This document shows, one piece after another, positions 25,944-35,245 of a stretch of DNA of 64,000 nt. Source of the stretch: Anthropogastromicrobium aceti. Its GTDB lineage: Bacteria; Bacillota; Clostridia; Lachnospirales; Lachnospiraceae. Position numbers and translations under genes: made by a program. The notes beneath the pieces were generated by a model. The model did not search any database. It worked only from the letters and a program-made list of their open reading frames with translations, and was not told the DNA's origin. The number at the start of each line of letters is the position of its first letter. Positions within the stretch are counted from its first letter, which is position 1. The stretch lies in assembly GCF_025567095.1 (NCBI RefSeq), contig NZ_JAOQJH010000013.1; one strand, 5' to 3'.

Positions 25944-27491
25944 ATGAGAAGAGCAAAGAGAAACGCAGCGAAGCTGTTAAGCGCAGCTATGGCAGTTGGA
26001 ATGATGGCTGGAATGGCAGTTCCGGCAGCAGCAGAGGAAGAGTCCAACAATATCTGGGCATCTGATGTAGATACATCCGAGCCAATGGAATTAAAGATGT
26101 ACCTGATTGGTGATAGAACACCAGATTTTGATGAGGTATATGGAAAGATCAATGAGATTCTTGAGGAAAAGTTAAACTGTACTTTATCAGTTGATTTCTT
26201 ATCCTGGGGCGAGCATGATACTAAGTATTCTCTGTTATTCTCAGGCGGAGAGGATTTTGATTTAATCTTTACAGCTTCAAGCTGGGGTCACTATGAGCAG
26301 ACTGTTGCACTTGGCGGATTTGCTGAGCTTACAGAGGAAGATATTCAGACTTATGCACCTGGCATTTGGGATGTTGTTCCAGAAATGGCATGGGATCAGG
26401 CAAAAATTGACGGCAAAGTTTATATGGTCCCAAATTATTCAAACGAGTTTGGACAGGATGTTCTGGCAGTTCGCGGCGACTTGATGGAAGAGTATGGCAT
26501 TGATGAGATCAAGGATTGGGACAGCTTAATGACATTCTACAAGGCTTGTGCTGAGAATGGCATGTATGCAAGCCAGGGAGGACCATGGTATCAGTATTTC
26601 CAGGAGAAGGGACTTTCCACTTTAGGAGGTGCTCCAAAGGGCGGTGAGCTTGTTCTTTACAATACACAAGATCCAGAGGATACTGATCTGTATTATATCC
26701 TTGACTGGGATGGATTTGCTGATTACTGCAAGCAGATGAAAGAGTTAGCAGATATGGGTGCATGGTCATCTGATGTATTAAATTCTAGTGATGAAAGACA
26801 GACTGGTCTGTTAACAGGAAGAACTGCATCTATGGTATGGAACTTAGGAAGCTGCCTGAACTACGCAAAGCAGGCAAATAAGGAGAACCCAGACTGGAAT
26901 GTAACACTTGTTGATCCTGTTTCTGATCTGCCAAAGAAGGTACAGCCGTACATCAACAACGGTGTTGCGATCAATGCAGCAAGCAAAAAGAAGGAAAGAG
27001 CACTCATGGTTCTTAATGAGTTCTACACCAACCCAGAGGTTTATGATCTGGCAATGCTTGGTATTGAGGGCAAGCACTGGGAGGCAGTTGGTGATGATCA
27101 GTATAAGGTAATTGACGAGTCAGGCTATGGCGTAAGCAGCAACTGTAACTGGGGTTGGAACAATGCAGATCTTACAAGAACTGAGTATATTGAAGATAGA
27201 ACTGCACTGGATGACAAGTATGATGAGATGAAGGCTGAGTGGGAAGCAAACATTAAGCCAGCTCACGTTCTGGAAGGCTTCACATTTGATAACACTAATG
27301 TAGCTTCTCAGGTGGCAGCAGTAGAGGCAAATATCGAGACCTACTATAATCCGTTAGTCAACGGTCTTGTAGATGATGTAGATGCAACAATTGAGCAGTT
27401 TAGAGCAGCACTTGAGAGCGCTGGTATTCAGGATGTGCTTGATGAGTTAGAGAGACAGAAGGAAGAATTTATCGCAGCAAAGGCAGAGTAA
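25944..27491 (+). CDS. CUT1 ABC transporter substrate-binding protein
   Basis: A 515-residue exported binding protein, presumably for galacto-oligosaccharides given the GH53, GH35 and GH2 genes that follow. The signal peptide ends GMAVPAAAEEES with a signal peptidase I type site and no lipobox cysteine; where lipoproteins would have a Cys after AG, this one has Met-Ala. The body shows GEDFDLIFTAS, PNYSNEFGQDVLAVRGDL and LNEFYTNPEVYDL, as in large COG1653 proteins. AAGGAGG precedes ATG. A strong terminator follows. Confidence 0.85.
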   Translation: MRRAKRNAAKLLSAAMAVGMMAGMAVPAAAEEESNNIWASDVDTSEPMELKMYLIGDRTPDFDEVYGKINEILEEKLNCTLSVDFLSWGEHDTKYSLLFSGGEDFDLIFTASSWGHYEQTVALGGFAELTEEDIQTYAPGIWDVVPEMAWDQAKIDGKVYMVPNYSNEFGQDVLAVRGDLMEEYGIDEIKDWDSLMTFYKACAENGMYASQGGPWYQYFQEKGLSTLGGAPKGGELVLYNTQDPEDTDLYYILDWDGFADYCKQMKELADMGAWSSDVLNSSDERQTGLLTGRTASMVWNLGSCLNYAKQANKENPDWNVTLVDPVSDLPKKVQPYINNGVAINAASKKKERALMVLNEFYTNPEVYDLAMLGIEGKHWEAVGDDQYKVIDESGYGVSSNCNWGWNNADLTRTEYIEDRTALDDKYDEMKAEWEANIKPAHVLEGFTFDNTNVASQVAAVEANIETYYNPLVNGLVDDVDATIEQFRAALESAGIQDVLDELERQKEEFIAAKAE

Positions 27492-27507
27492 TCTGACAGC
27501 GATTTAG

Positions 27508-27553
27508 GCGGAAAGGACTGCAAAGCTAACAGCCCTTTCCGCTTTATTTTATT
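27508..27553 (+). terminator. Rho-independent terminator after the binding-protein gene
   Basis: GCGGAAAGG (27508-27516) pairs with CCTTTCCGC (27534-27542), followed by TTTATTTTATT. It separates the transporter operon from the regulator and enzyme genes. Confidence 0.85.
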
Positions 27554-27587
27554 GAACGATTTACAAAACGGGAAAGGAGGCAGAAAA

Positions 27588-28595
27588 GTGACAATAGAAG
27601 AGATTGCAAATGAACTTGGTGTATCAAAGAGTACTGTATCCAGAGCATTGTCAGGAAAAGGAAGAATTGGAAAAGCTACGATAGAACGTATTCAAGCTTA
27701 TGTTGCAGCACATGATAATTTGCCTAATCAATATGGAGAAAAGAAGGCGAAGGAAGAGAGAAAAATGGCGAAAACAGAGAATATTGGCGTTGTGATCCCG
27801 GCAGATGCGTATACGACTAGTATTCCTTTTTTTCAGGAATGTCTTCTTGGAATCAGCGAAGCGGCCGCATCAGAAAATTATAATGTGATTATCACAACAG
27901 GAACAGCGACAGATTATTCAGGAGCAAAGCAGCTTGTAGAGGATCAAAAAGTAGATGGAATGATTTTAATGCGAAGCTATGATGAGGATTTGACACTGGA
28001 ATATCTTACAAAGCAAGGTATCCCAGTTGGGCTGACAGGAAGCTGTGCAGATGAAAATGTAATTCAAGTTGACAGCGATAATAATGAGGCAGCGCGCCGC
28101 ATGACATCTATGCTAATTGATTGTGGTTATAAAAAGTTTGCGTTGATTTTGGGAGAATCAACTTATCGTGTTAATCATGAACGAATTGATGGTTTTTATC
28201 AGGCAATTGACCGTTATGGACTTGCACGGGAACAGCAGCTGTGTATTCGTAATTTTAAGTGGATGGGGCTGTTAGATACTATAATTCATGATGTTATGAG
28301 TAATAAAGTAGAGTGCGTGATATGTGGAGATGATGTAATTTGCAGCCGAATGATGTCAAGGCTTCAGGCAGAAGGGTATCGAATCCCACTTGATATCGGA
28401 ATTGCTGCCCTTTACAATGGTGCTACGCTGGACTGCTTTACTCCGGCGGTTACGGCGGTCAACATTTTAGCAAGACAGCAGGGCATTACGATCGGAAAGC
28501 AGATGATTCACTGCCTAAAGGGAGAACTTTACAACAAAAAAACGATGCTAGACTATGAGATATTACTTCGAAAGTCAGCAGGAAGGACGTTTTAA
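27588..28595 (+). CDS. LacI-family transcription regulator
   Basis: A 335-residue repressor-type protein. Residues 1-45 are the LacI helix-turn-helix and hinge (TIEEIANELGVSKSTVSRAL, then SGKGRIGKAT), followed by a periplasmic-binding-protein-like sensor (IGVVIPADAYTTSIPFF, KVDGMILMRSYDEDL, GCSAD-like ligand loops). The start is GTG 27588 behind AAAGGAGG. Its stop is 1 bp before the GH53 start, so it is coexpressed with the galactan enzymes and probably responds to a galacto-oligosaccharide, comparable in position to GanR of Bacillus. Confidence 0.85.
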   Translation: MTIEEIANELGVSKSTVSRALSGKGRIGKATIERIQAYVAAHDNLPNQYGEKKAKEERKMAKTENIGVVIPADAYTTSIPFFQECLLGISEAAASENYNVIITTGTATDYSGAKQLVEDQKVDGMILMRSYDEDLTLEYLTKQGIPVGLTGSCADENVIQVDSDNNEAARRMTSMLIDCGYKKFALILGESTYRVNHERIDGFYQAIDRYGLAREQQLCIRNFKWMGLLDTIIHDVMSNKVECVICGDDVICSRMMSRLQAEGYRIPLDIGIAALYNGATLDCFTPAVTAVNILARQQGITIGKQMIHCLKGELYNKKTMLDYEILLRKSAGRTF

Positions 28596-28596
28596 T

Positions 28597-30369
28597 ATGC
28601 TTGATTATTATAAGGGAATGGATATTTCGTTTTTGCAGGAGTATATGGAAAAAGGAATGAAGACATACGATCTGGATGGCACACCGACTGATCCGCTTAA
28701 GCTTGCAAAAAAACATGGTGTTAACGCAATGCGTCTTCGCATCTGGCATACACCTGAAAATGTGCCGGAGTCTGGTGGATACTGCAGCTTAGAGCGGACG
28801 ATTGCGATGGCAAAAAAGATCAAACAGGAGGGCTTTGATTTTCTGCTTGATTTTCATTACTCAGACTGGTGGGCAGATCCAGGTAAGCAGAGAAAGCCAA
28901 TGGCATGGGAAAATCTTCATGGGACAGAACTTGAAGAAGCTGTGTATACGTACACAAAAAAGGTGCTTTGCGCGTTAAAGGAAGCTGACGCAATGCCAGA
29001 TATGGTTCAGATTGGAAATGAGATTCGAAGCGGTCTTCTTTTCCCGGATGGAGAACTGCCGGATTATGCATCAATGGTACGTTTAGTGAATGCTGGAATC
29101 AGGGCGGCCAGAGAAATTGGAGGCAAAGAGCTTCTTATTATGATTCATCTTGATCAGGGCGGCCGCTATTTTTACTTAAAAGATTGGTTTGATCGTGCAT
29201 TTGAAGCAGGGCTTTCTGACTTTGATGTGATCGGTCTGTCATATTATCCATTTTGGCATGGCACATTTAACGATTTGAAGGAAACAACTAAAAAGCTGAT
29301 ACAGGATTTTAAAAAGCCGATTATTCTTGCCGAGACTGCGCATGCATGGCGAAAGAGCAAAAATGGCTTTATTGATGAAGCTCAGGAAAAGATCGCAGGC
29401 TTTGCGGCATCGCCATTGGGACAGCGCATGGTGCTTGATATGGACAACACAATCATGGCATCTCTTCCTGATAAAATGGGAAGAGGAATTTACTATTGGG
29501 AGCCACTGTGCATTCCGCGCGGCGATGAAGGCGGATGGGCAGAAAATATGGGAATACTTGATGAGCGTGGACAGGCGATGGAGGCAATTCATTCCTTTGA
29601 ATTTGTAAGAAGTGATGCAAAGCCAGAACTTCCGGCAAAGATTTACAAACCGCAGCGGCTTACAGTACAGGTACACCAAAATGTACAGCTTACAGAGGAA
29701 GTAAAAGTGCTTTACCGCGATGGAAACATTCAAAGTCACAAGGTCAAATGGGAAAATGCAGGGGCAGTTAAGGCTGATGAAATCGGCACGATTTTCGTAA
29801 AGGGCACAATTGATGGGTTCGATGGGTTCGATAGATTTGATGGATTGAATGATGAGTGGACAAAACCTGTAGTTCAGGAGATTGAGGTTGTAGAGAAGCT
29901 CATGAGCGAGAAGAATCTTTTTGCAGATGCAAATTGGGATGATGGAATGACGCAGTGGGAGACAAGCAGCAGTAAGAATGGAGTAAATGTACAGCTGTAT
30001 CCAGAATTTGAAGATCCATTTCCGGCGCCGCCTGTCAATGCAGTGCGCGTAGAGGGTGTAAAAAACTTTACATTTCGTATCAGCCAGAAAAAGAAAAATC
30101 TGGCACCAGGGCGATATGTATTGAAGGCGCAGTATGCTGGAATTGATACGACTGGTGTAGATGTTCATTTGTTTGCAGAAAAAACAAATGACGCTGACAC
30201 ACAAAACAGTGAGCTGTTTCAGGCTGTGATTCATCCGACAAAGGAGTGGCAAGAGGCCGAAATCCATTTTTTAATTGAAGAAGGAGATACACTCACAGCA
30301 GGACTTACGATCAGTGCACCTCCAGTATATGGTATGGTTAGAAGATTTTTGCTGTACAAGGAATATTGA
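28597..30369 (+). CDS. GH53 endo-beta-1,4-galactanase
   Basis: A 590-residue protein whose first 340 residues are a GH53 barrel: KGMDISFLQEYME, NAMRLRIWHTP, FDFLLDFHYSDWWADP, acid/base E142 in QIGNEIRSG and nucleophile E246 in ILAETAHAW. GH53 cuts beta-1,4-galactan, the side chain of pectin RG-I. After residue 360 come a small Ig-like segment and a C-terminal beta-sandwich that may bind carbohydrate. No signal peptide is present, so it would act on imported galacto-oligosaccharides in the cytoplasm, unlike secreted Bacillus GanA. A short Asp-Gly-Phe repeat interrupts the linker. GGAAGGACG precedes ATG 28597. Confidence 0.88.
   Translation: MLDYYKGMDISFLQEYMEKGMKTYDLDGTPTDPLKLAKKHGVNAMRLRIWHTPENVPESGGYCSLERTIAMAKKIKQEGFDFLLDFHYSDWWADPGKQRKPMAWENLHGTELEEAVYTYTKKVLCALKEADAMPDMVQIGNEIRSGLLFPDGELPDYASMVRLVNAGIRAAREIGGKELLIMIHLDQGGRYFYLKDWFDRAFEAGLSDFDVIGLSYYPFWHGTFNDLKETTKKLIQDFKKPIILAETAHAWRKSKNGFIDEAQEKIAGFAASPLGQRMVLDMDNTIMASLPDKMGRGIYYWEPLCIPRGDEGGWAENMGILDERGQAMEAIHSFEFVRSDAKPELPAKIYKPQRLTVQVHQNVQLTEEVKVLYRDGNIQSHKVKWENAGAVKADEIGTIFVKGTIDGFDGFDRFDGLNDEWTKPVVQEIEVVEKLMSEKNLFADANWDDGMTQWETSSSKNGVNVQLYPEFEDPFPAPPVNAVRVEGVKNFTFRISQKKKNLAPGRYVLKAQYAGIDTTGVDVHLFAEKTNDADTQNSELFQAVIHPTKEWQEAEIHFLIEEGDTLTAGLTISAPPVYGMVRRFLLYKEY
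29812..29847 (+). repeat. Four 9-bp tandem units in the GH53 linker
   Basis: GATGGGTTC twice, then GATAGATTT and GATGGATTG, coding Asp-Gly-Phe, Asp-Gly-Phe, Asp-Arg-Phe, Asp-Gly-Leu. The period of nine keeps the frame, so length variation would be tolerated. Confidence 0.85.
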
Positions 30370-30437
30370 TGAAAATAGAATTATTATAGAAAAAAATATA
30401 TAAAAACGAATAATAGGAGACAGAGAGGAAAGAAAAC

Positions 30438-32585
30438 ATGAGCACAACTTATGGTTTTACAAATAAATATCTGACGAAGGATGAAAAACCGTGGTTTCCG
30501 GTTATGGGCGAGATTCATTTTAGCCGTTATCGTGCAGATTTATGGGAGGAATCTCTTCGTAAAATGAAAGCAGGCGGTCTGTCGATTGCATCCGTTTATG
30601 TCATTTGGATTCATCATGAGGAAGAGGAAGGAAAATTCGATTTTACAGGAAATAGAAATCTTCATGATTTTTTGGAAGCAGCAAAGAAAGTGGGAATTTC
30701 TGTATTTCTTCGCCTTGGTCCGTGGGTACATGGAGAGGCAAGAAACGGAGGATTCCCGGATTGGCTGCAAAAAAAGCAGGATGAAATTGATTTAAGAAGC
30801 AATGATCCTGCATATCTTGCATATGTGAGACGTCTTTGGGAGAAGGTCTATGAGCAGGCAAAAGGCTTTTTGTATCAGGATGGCGGCCCGGTGATTGGCA
30901 TGCAGATTGAAAATGAGTATGGTCATGTTGGCGGATATAATGGAGAAAAGGGTGAGCAGCATATGCGCACACTTACAGCAATGGCACGAGAGATCGGTTT
31001 TGATCTGCCGCTTTGCACGGCAACAGGCTGGGGCGGTGCTGCGACTGGAGGACTTCTTCCTGTAATGGGCGGCTACTGCGAAGCACCTTGGGATCAGCGC
31101 ATTACCGAGATTGAGCCAAACACAAATTATGTATTTAGTCATATCAGAAACGATGCACTTATTGCAAGTGATCATCATGTGGACGATACAGTTACATTCA
31201 ATCAGGATGATTTTCCGTATCTTACAGCAGAGCTTGGCGGCGGCTTACAGGTGACAAAGCACAGACGTCCTATTGTTTCTGGAAATGATGTGGGTGCGAT
31301 GTCGCTTACAAAGCTTGGAAGCGGTGTTGGACTGCTAGGCTACTACATGTATCATGGCGGCAGCAATCCAGATAGCAAGCTTTCCACACTTCAGGAGAGC
31401 CGTGCGACAGGATATTTAAATGATCTTCCAGAGATTAACTATGATTTTAATGCACCGATTCGCCAGTACGGAACGATCTCTGACAATTACCGTGAAATTC
31501 GTCTGCTTGCATATTTTTTGCAGGATTTTGGCGCTGATTTAGCTGTTCTGCCAGCTGATATTGATCCAGACTTTGTTAAGCCGGGAGATACACATACACT
31601 TCGCGTGTCAGTTCGTCATGATGATACACATGGCTATGTATTTGTTAATAACTATCAGAGACGATTGACAATGGATGATCATAAAGATGTTGTGTTTGAA
31701 GGAAAAACAAAAGGTGAGCCAGTTCGTTTTCCTAAAACAGATATTGCGTCTGGCGAGTACGCATTCTATCCATATAATATGAAGCTTAAAAATGCAGTTT
31801 TGGTAAGTGCCCTTGCGACACCTCTTTGCAAGCTGTCATGCAAGGACGAGGATGTATACGTATTCTACGGTGATAAAGACCCACAGTTTACATGGGATGG
31901 TACACCTGCGAAGGTTCTGCATCTTAGCCGTGCAGACGCATTGTTAGCAGCAAGAGTTACATTAAAGGATCATCAAGAATATCTTGTGTTGTCAGATGAT
32001 TTTGTATGGGAAGAGAGCGGTGTTCTTCGTGTAGTTGGCGGTGAAGAAACTATTATTCGTACATTCCCGAAACTGTCAAAGGATGTACTGCCAGCAGATT
32101 TTAAGGAGATTGCAGGCGAGGGTGATCTTACAGTTTATAAGAGAAGCCAGAATAATGAGAATGCACAGACAAGCGTTTTATTTGTACAGTCAACTAAGAC
32201 ACCAGAGGAGCTTTCTGGCAAGCTTGTAAACAGCTGCGGTCAGCCAGAAACATTAAAGGGTGACGAAAAGATCTATGAGATCAGCGTGCAGTATGAAAGG
32301 GAAAATAGAAAAGGCCGTAAGGAAGGCTATGATTGTATTCTTTCCTTTGATTATGCATGTGAAAGCATGGAACTTTTTGTAAATGGCAGAAAGGTAAACG
32401 ATTATTTCTATACAGGCCAGAAGGCACTCTTTAGTTTAGGATATTTTGACTTCCCAACAAAAATCACAACAGTGCTTCATCCGTTGCATGAGGGAGATCA
32501 TATCTACCTGCAGGAATGGCCAAAAATGGATGATAAAAAAGCGTGTCGGATTGAGGCGGTTACGCTGATTGAACAGTTTAGTTGA
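30438..32585 (+). CDS. GH35 beta-galactosidase
   Basis: A 715-residue cytoplasmic enzyme. The N-terminal barrel has the GH35 marks GEIHFSRYRADLWEESL, LRLGPWVHGEARNGGFPDWL, acid/base E160 in QIENEYGH and nucleophile E265 in LTAELGGG; the rest forms beta-sandwich domains. It removes terminal beta-linked galactose, completing degradation of the oligosaccharides made by GH53. It lies 68 bp after the GH53 gene and about 100 bp before a GH2 gene, in one direction without a terminator, so the enzymes form an operon. Confidence 0.88.
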   Translation: MSTTYGFTNKYLTKDEKPWFPVMGEIHFSRYRADLWEESLRKMKAGGLSIASVYVIWIHHEEEEGKFDFTGNRNLHDFLEAAKKVGISVFLRLGPWVHGEARNGGFPDWLQKKQDEIDLRSNDPAYLAYVRRLWEKVYEQAKGFLYQDGGPVIGMQIENEYGHVGGYNGEKGEQHMRTLTAMAREIGFDLPLCTATGWGGAATGGLLPVMGGYCEAPWDQRITEIEPNTNYVFSHIRNDALIASDHHVDDTVTFNQDDFPYLTAELGGGLQVTKHRRPIVSGNDVGAMSLTKLGSGVGLLGYYMYHGGSNPDSKLSTLQESRATGYLNDLPEINYDFNAPIRQYGTISDNYREIRLLAYFLQDFGADLAVLPADIDPDFVKPGDTHTLRVSVRHDDTHGYVFVNNYQRRLTMDDHKDVVFEGKTKGEPVRFPKTDIASGEYAFYPYNMKLKNAVLVSALATPLCKLSCKDEDVYVFYGDKDPQFTWDGTPAKVLHLSRADALLAARVTLKDHQEYLVLSDDFVWEESGVLRVVGGEETIIRTFPKLSKDVLPADFKEIAGEGDLTVYKRSQNNENAQTSVLFVQSTKTPEELSGKLVNSCGQPETLKGDEKIYEISVQYERENRKGRKEGYDCILSFDYACESMELFVNGRKVNDYFYTGQKALFSLGYFDFPTKITTVLHPLHEGDHIYLQEWPKMDDKKACRIEAVTLIEQFS

Positions 32586-32684
32586 TAGCCAGGTTTAGAT
32601 CTTGTCGACGATGCAGAGCAGGAAAAGTTGCAATGAAACTTGCACGAATGCAGCATGGAAAATAGAAAGGGCATGATTAGAAAT

Positions 32685-35141
32685 ATGGAAAAATATAGAT
32701 TACATACTGGGTGGACATTCTGCCTGGATGAGAGAAATGAAAAAGATGAAACAGCACCATCTGAAGGATTTCGCGCTGTAACGCTGCCACATGATTGGAG
32801 TACAGACTATCCGTTTGATCCAGAATCAGATACATGTGGATCTGGCGGTTATGCGAAGGCTGGAATCGGCTGGTATCAAAGAACAATTACCATTTCAGAG
32901 AACGATATTAAAAACAGACAGATTATTTTGTATTTTGAGGGCGTTTACATGAAGAGCAGCGTCTTTGTAAACGGCACCTATGCAGGTGGTCATATATATG
33001 GTTATACCCCATTTGAGGTGGATATCACTGCACTTGTGCATGAAGGAGAAAATGAGATTCTTGTTCGTGTGGATAACTCCATGCAGCCAGGTTCACGCTG
33101 GTATTCTGGTTCGGGTATTACAAGAGATGTGTGGTTGGAAAAGCGTCATCCAATCCACATTGCTCGCTATGGAATGTATTTGACAACAGATGAAGGAAAT
33201 CTTAATATCAGCACAACGCTTCATACATCAGAATGTATGAAAGATGATGACGCTTCATTAAGTCTGACATTTGTATTAAAAGATCAGGATGGAGAAGAGA
33301 ATGCAAAAAAGGATATTACACTGAAAAATGATTGGACAGAAGCTGATTTGGATGCAGCTATTTTATCTGGAATGGATGAAGATGTGTCGAAGACACTTTG
33401 CCAATTGCAGACGTCACTTTCTATTCAAGTAGAAAATCCAGTGCTTTGGGATCACGAAACACCGTATTTGTATGAGCTGACAACCATTTTAAAGAAAAAT
33501 GACACTATAATTGATGAGCGCACTGATAAAGTGGGATTTCGCAATATCGAATTTGATGCAAAGAAGGGATTTTTAATCAATGGAAAGCATGTAAAGCTAA
33601 ATGGTGTTTGTCTGCATCACGATGGAGGATGCGTCGGTGCTGCAGTGCCGCCAGAAATTTGGAGACGTCGCCTAGAAAAGCTAAAGGATATGGGCGTTAA
33701 TTCTGTGCGTTGTTCACACAATCCGCCAGATGAAGCACTTCTTGATCTTTGTGATGAGCTTGGATTTTATGTTATGGACGAGGCATTCGATGAGTGGAGA
33801 TTGATGAAGGCAAAGGAAATTGGCTCAAATACTCATGAAAGTCATGGATATTCTATGTACTTTGATGCATGTCATGAATGGGATTTAAAGACAATGCTGT
33901 ATCGTGACCGCAATCATCCGGGAATCGTGCTTTGGAGTATTGGAAATGAGATCCCAGAGGAGGTCGTAGTGGGCGGCGAGGAGCTTGCAGTTGAATTGAG
34001 CGGCTACTGCCATACTATTGACCCGACCAGAAAGGTGACTCTTGCGCATGATCAGATTGCAGCAGAACCATATTCAGCTCGCGACGCATTTATGGATAAA
34101 ATTGATGTAGTTGGCTACAATTATGTAGGCCGATGGAGAGAGCGCGCAGAGCTTTTGTACGATGCGGACCGCGAGGAGCATTTGGATCGCTGCGTGATCG
34201 GAACAGAAAATCCATCAGCTGGATATATTCGAAGCGACTACAACTTTGAAGTGGATCCTGGATCCTTTTGGAACAAGCCATATTATACAGCAGCAGTGAC
34301 GGTAGGCAAGCTTCTTCGCTATACGATGGTTCATGATTTTGTTGCCGGTGATTATATGTGGACAGGAATTGATTATCTAGGTGAAGCAAACTGGCCGCAG
34401 CGTTCAGCAGGCTGTGGTTGTCTGGATACGTGTGGATTTGAAAAAGATGCATTCTATTTTTATAAAAGTGTATGGAATCAGAATGAAAAATTTGCATATC
34501 TGTGCCCACATTGGAACTTAAAGCTGGAAAAGGGAACAGTACTCCCAGTCATCTGTTATACGAACTGCGAGGATGCAGAGCTTTTTGTAAATGGCCGTTC
34601 TTTTGGTATGAAGTCAAAGGGCTTCCCATGCTACGGAATGACTGAGCGCTATGGCCATTTTGACAGATATAGAAGACCAGCCAACACAGATGATCTGTTC
34701 TTAAGCTGGGATGTTCCATATGAGCCTGGAAAAATCGAGGTAGTCGGATATCACGATGGAAAAGAAGTATGCCGTTATAATGTAGAGACAACAGGCGAGG
34801 CAGCAGCAATTAAGCTTACAGTTGATAAGACAAGTGTAGATGCCGATGGAAGAAGTGTTGTGCAGGCTGAGGTTCGCATTTTGGATAGTGAGGGTCATCT
34901 TGTTTTCGATGCATGCCCAGAGCTTAATTTCACATTAGAAGGAGACGGTGAGATCATCGGAATTGATAATGGTGATCCAGCGTGCCATGAGCAGTGGAAG
35001 GAAACTAAGGGACGTCATGCATTTAATGGAATGGCTTATGCGGTTATTCGTGCAGGACAAAACAAGGGAGAACTGAAGCTTACAGTAACTTCATCAGATA
35101 ACACGCTTACTAATGCGAGTGTAACTATTCAAGTAGGCTAA
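32685..35141 (+). CDS. GH2 glycosidase, beta-galactosidase-like
   Basis: An 818-residue cytoplasmic GH2 enzyme with jelly-roll, Ig-like and barrel domains in order (FRAVTLPHDWSTDYPFD, FNCVYM-like sandwich with YFEGVYMKSSVFVNG, then KLNGVCLHHDGGCVGA). Acid/base is E422 in WSIGNEIPEE and nucleophile E508 in IGTENPS. A C-terminal Ig-like domain is typical of the DUF4982-bearing beta-galactosidases. Several in-frame starts exist (32640 TTG, 32655, 32673, 32685); I prefer ATG 32685, 14 bases after AGAAAGG, because family members begin close to MEKYRLHTGW. Beta-galactosidase fits the neighbours, though other GH2 activities are possible. Confidence 0.8.
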   Translation: MEKYRLHTGWTFCLDERNEKDETAPSEGFRAVTLPHDWSTDYPFDPESDTCGSGGYAKAGIGWYQRTITISENDIKNRQIILYFEGVYMKSSVFVNGTYAGGHIYGYTPFEVDITALVHEGENEILVRVDNSMQPGSRWYSGSGITRDVWLEKRHPIHIARYGMYLTTDEGNLNISTTLHTSECMKDDDASLSLTFVLKDQDGEENAKKDITLKNDWTEADLDAAILSGMDEDVSKTLCQLQTSLSIQVENPVLWDHETPYLYELTTILKKNDTIIDERTDKVGFRNIEFDAKKGFLINGKHVKLNGVCLHHDGGCVGAAVPPEIWRRRLEKLKDMGVNSVRCSHNPPDEALLDLCDELGFYVMDEAFDEWRLMKAKEIGSNTHESHGYSMYFDACHEWDLKTMLYRDRNHPGIVLWSIGNEIPEEVVVGGEELAVELSGYCHTIDPTRKVTLAHDQIAAEPYSARDAFMDKIDVVGYNYVGRWRERAELLYDADREEHLDRCVIGTENPSAGYIRSDYNFEVDPGSFWNKPYYTAAVTVGKLLRYTMVHDFVAGDYMWTGIDYLGEANWPQRSAGCGCLDTCGFEKDAFYFYKSVWNQNEKFAYLCPHWNLKLEKGTVLPVICYTNCEDAELFVNGRSFGMKSKGFPCYGMTERYGHFDRYRRPANTDDLFLSWDVPYEPGKIEVVGYHDGKEVCRYNVETTGEAAAIKLTVDKTSVDADGRSVVQAEVRILDSEGHLVFDACPELNFTLEGDGEIIGIDNGDPACHEQWKETKGRHAFNGMAYAVIRAGQNKGELKLTVTSSDNTLTNASVTIQVG

Positions 35142-35165
35142 ATGATGTTTGAAATTTAAAAAAAA

Positions 35166-35194
35166 TTGCCTTTTTCTTCGAAAATTTGTATAAT
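35166..35194 (+). promoter_or_regulatory. Promoter of the AraC-family gene
   Basis: TTGCCT (35166-35171), 17-bp spacer, TATAAT (35189-35194), preceded by TTTG. The presence of this -10 inside the open frame rules out a start at 35186. Confidence 0.75.
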
Positions 35195-35230
35195 AGTCCT
35201 AATATGGCTGACAAAATACAAATTTTGAAG
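35176..35230. promoter_or_regulatory. 15-bp inverted repeat centred on the transcription start
   Basis: CTTCGAAAATTTGTAT (35176-35191) mirrors ATACAAATTTTGAAG (35216-35230) with one extra G. The left arm covers spacer and -10, the right arm ends at the ribosome binding site; the centre is at about +1. It may be an autoregulatory operator. Confidence 0.7.
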
Positions 35231-35245
35231 AAAGGGGCTTTTTTT

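Noticed and set aside
29239..30267. Long minus-strand open frame of 342 codons opposite GH53
   Set aside because: It mirrors the codon structure of the GH53 gene, is rich in Cys/Ile/Leu and has no start signal; a shadow frame.
35186..35245. Longer start of the AraC gene
   Set aside because: The codons would overlap the -10 box TATAAT of its own promoter; ATG 35246 has a good binding site.
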